Source: Saccoglossus kowalevskii
Lineage: Eukaryota > Hemichordata > Enteropneusta > Harrimaniidae
Assembly (NCBI RefSeq): GCF_000003605.2
Contig: NW_003151782.1
Coordinates: forward strand, 107,545 to 171,544
Direction: 5' to 3'
Length of the DNA: 64,000 nucleotides
In this document: positions 63,627-64,000 of the stretch, piece by piece
Layout of the letters: each line of letters begins with the position of its first letter
Numbering within the stretch: the first letter of the stretch is position 1
The notes under the pieces: generated by a model
Database searches by the model: none
Told to the model about the DNA's origin: nothing
Seen by the model: the letters and a program-made list of their open reading frames with translations, nothing else
Made by a program: the position numbers and the translations under genes

Positions 63627-64000
63627 CTAGAAATCAAAAGAAAATGTAAGTTAACTTTGAAAACTTTCTTAGAATTGCAGTACTTCTCTGGTCAATGATG
63701 GGGATCTTGATTTTGACAGTTCCCCCACAGACCTTGATAATTTTTAAACACTAATTTTAGATGGCTTGTCAATAATATGGTTACCGTAATAAAATGTGTG
63801 TATTTTTTGAGAACATTTTGTTTAATAATTAATGACTACAAAACTAGTATTTTCCACAAAGAGGCATAGTATTCCCTCTAATCCGGCACATGGTAAACGA
63901 AAATTGTCCTTTGGATACTTTTTCAAAGGGGGTGACATGATGAGATGATTAAAAAAAAAATTTTTCATTCCCTGATGTTACATGTTGAAGTATGGTAGGA

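Overview
The window reads as animal (metazoan) genomic DNA. It is AT-rich, its genes are split into short exons by GT-AG introns, and it carries minisatellites, small inverted-repeat elements and an RTE-like LINE. The combination of C-type lectin domains (CTLDs) with an adhesion GPCR, and the style of the transposons, suggest a marine invertebrate such as a lower deuterostome or lophotrochozoan. The sequence alone does not settle the phylum. No prokaryotic features, CRISPR array, rRNA or convincing tRNA were seen.

Layout. (1) 600-12076, plus strand: the 3' part of an adhesion GPCR gene (gene A) covering most of a GAIN domain, the GPS cleavage site, seven membrane segments and a short Ser/Thr-rich tail; its 5' exons lie outside the window. 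(2) 12077-18609: intergenic DNA with a 21-bp and a 129-bp tandem repeat. (3) 18610-33752, minus strand: a complete-looking paralogue (gene B, about 25 exons, about 1066 residues) with a signal peptide, a block of CTLDs, a linker, GAIN/GPS, 7TM and tail. Genes A and B lie tail to tail. All 16 shared exons have the same phases, and 14 of them the same length, so they are an inverted duplicate pair. (4) 33.8-53.9 kb: mostly gene-poor DNA with a decayed LINE 3' end, a hAT-like MITE, a half copy of a palindromic element also found inside gene B, and unassigned plus-strand open blocks. (5) 53.9-56.3 kb: an RTE-like LINE interrupted by a 219-bp assembly gap and containing an internally duplicated segment. 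(6) 56.3-62.5 kb: nothing recognised. (7) 62548-63626, minus strand: the last three exons of a small single-pass membrane protein gene of unknown family, continuing beyond the window.

Genes A and B would encode autoproteolysed surface receptors. The GPS keeps the HL/T cleavage site in both, and the predicted tethered-agonist stretch (TNFAILM) is identical. Gene B adds a lectin-like ectodomain.

The two most interesting observations are in this pair. First, in gene B a two-exon CTLD forms a symmetric phase 1-1 cassette lying between the two halves of another CTLD; skipping it keeps the frame and rejoins a near-complete CTLD. Second, the TM1 exons of A and B are identical over 113 bp, while the other exons I compared differ by roughly 20%, which points to recent gene conversion. 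All exon boundaries were read by eye from splice sites, phase continuity and paralogue comparison.
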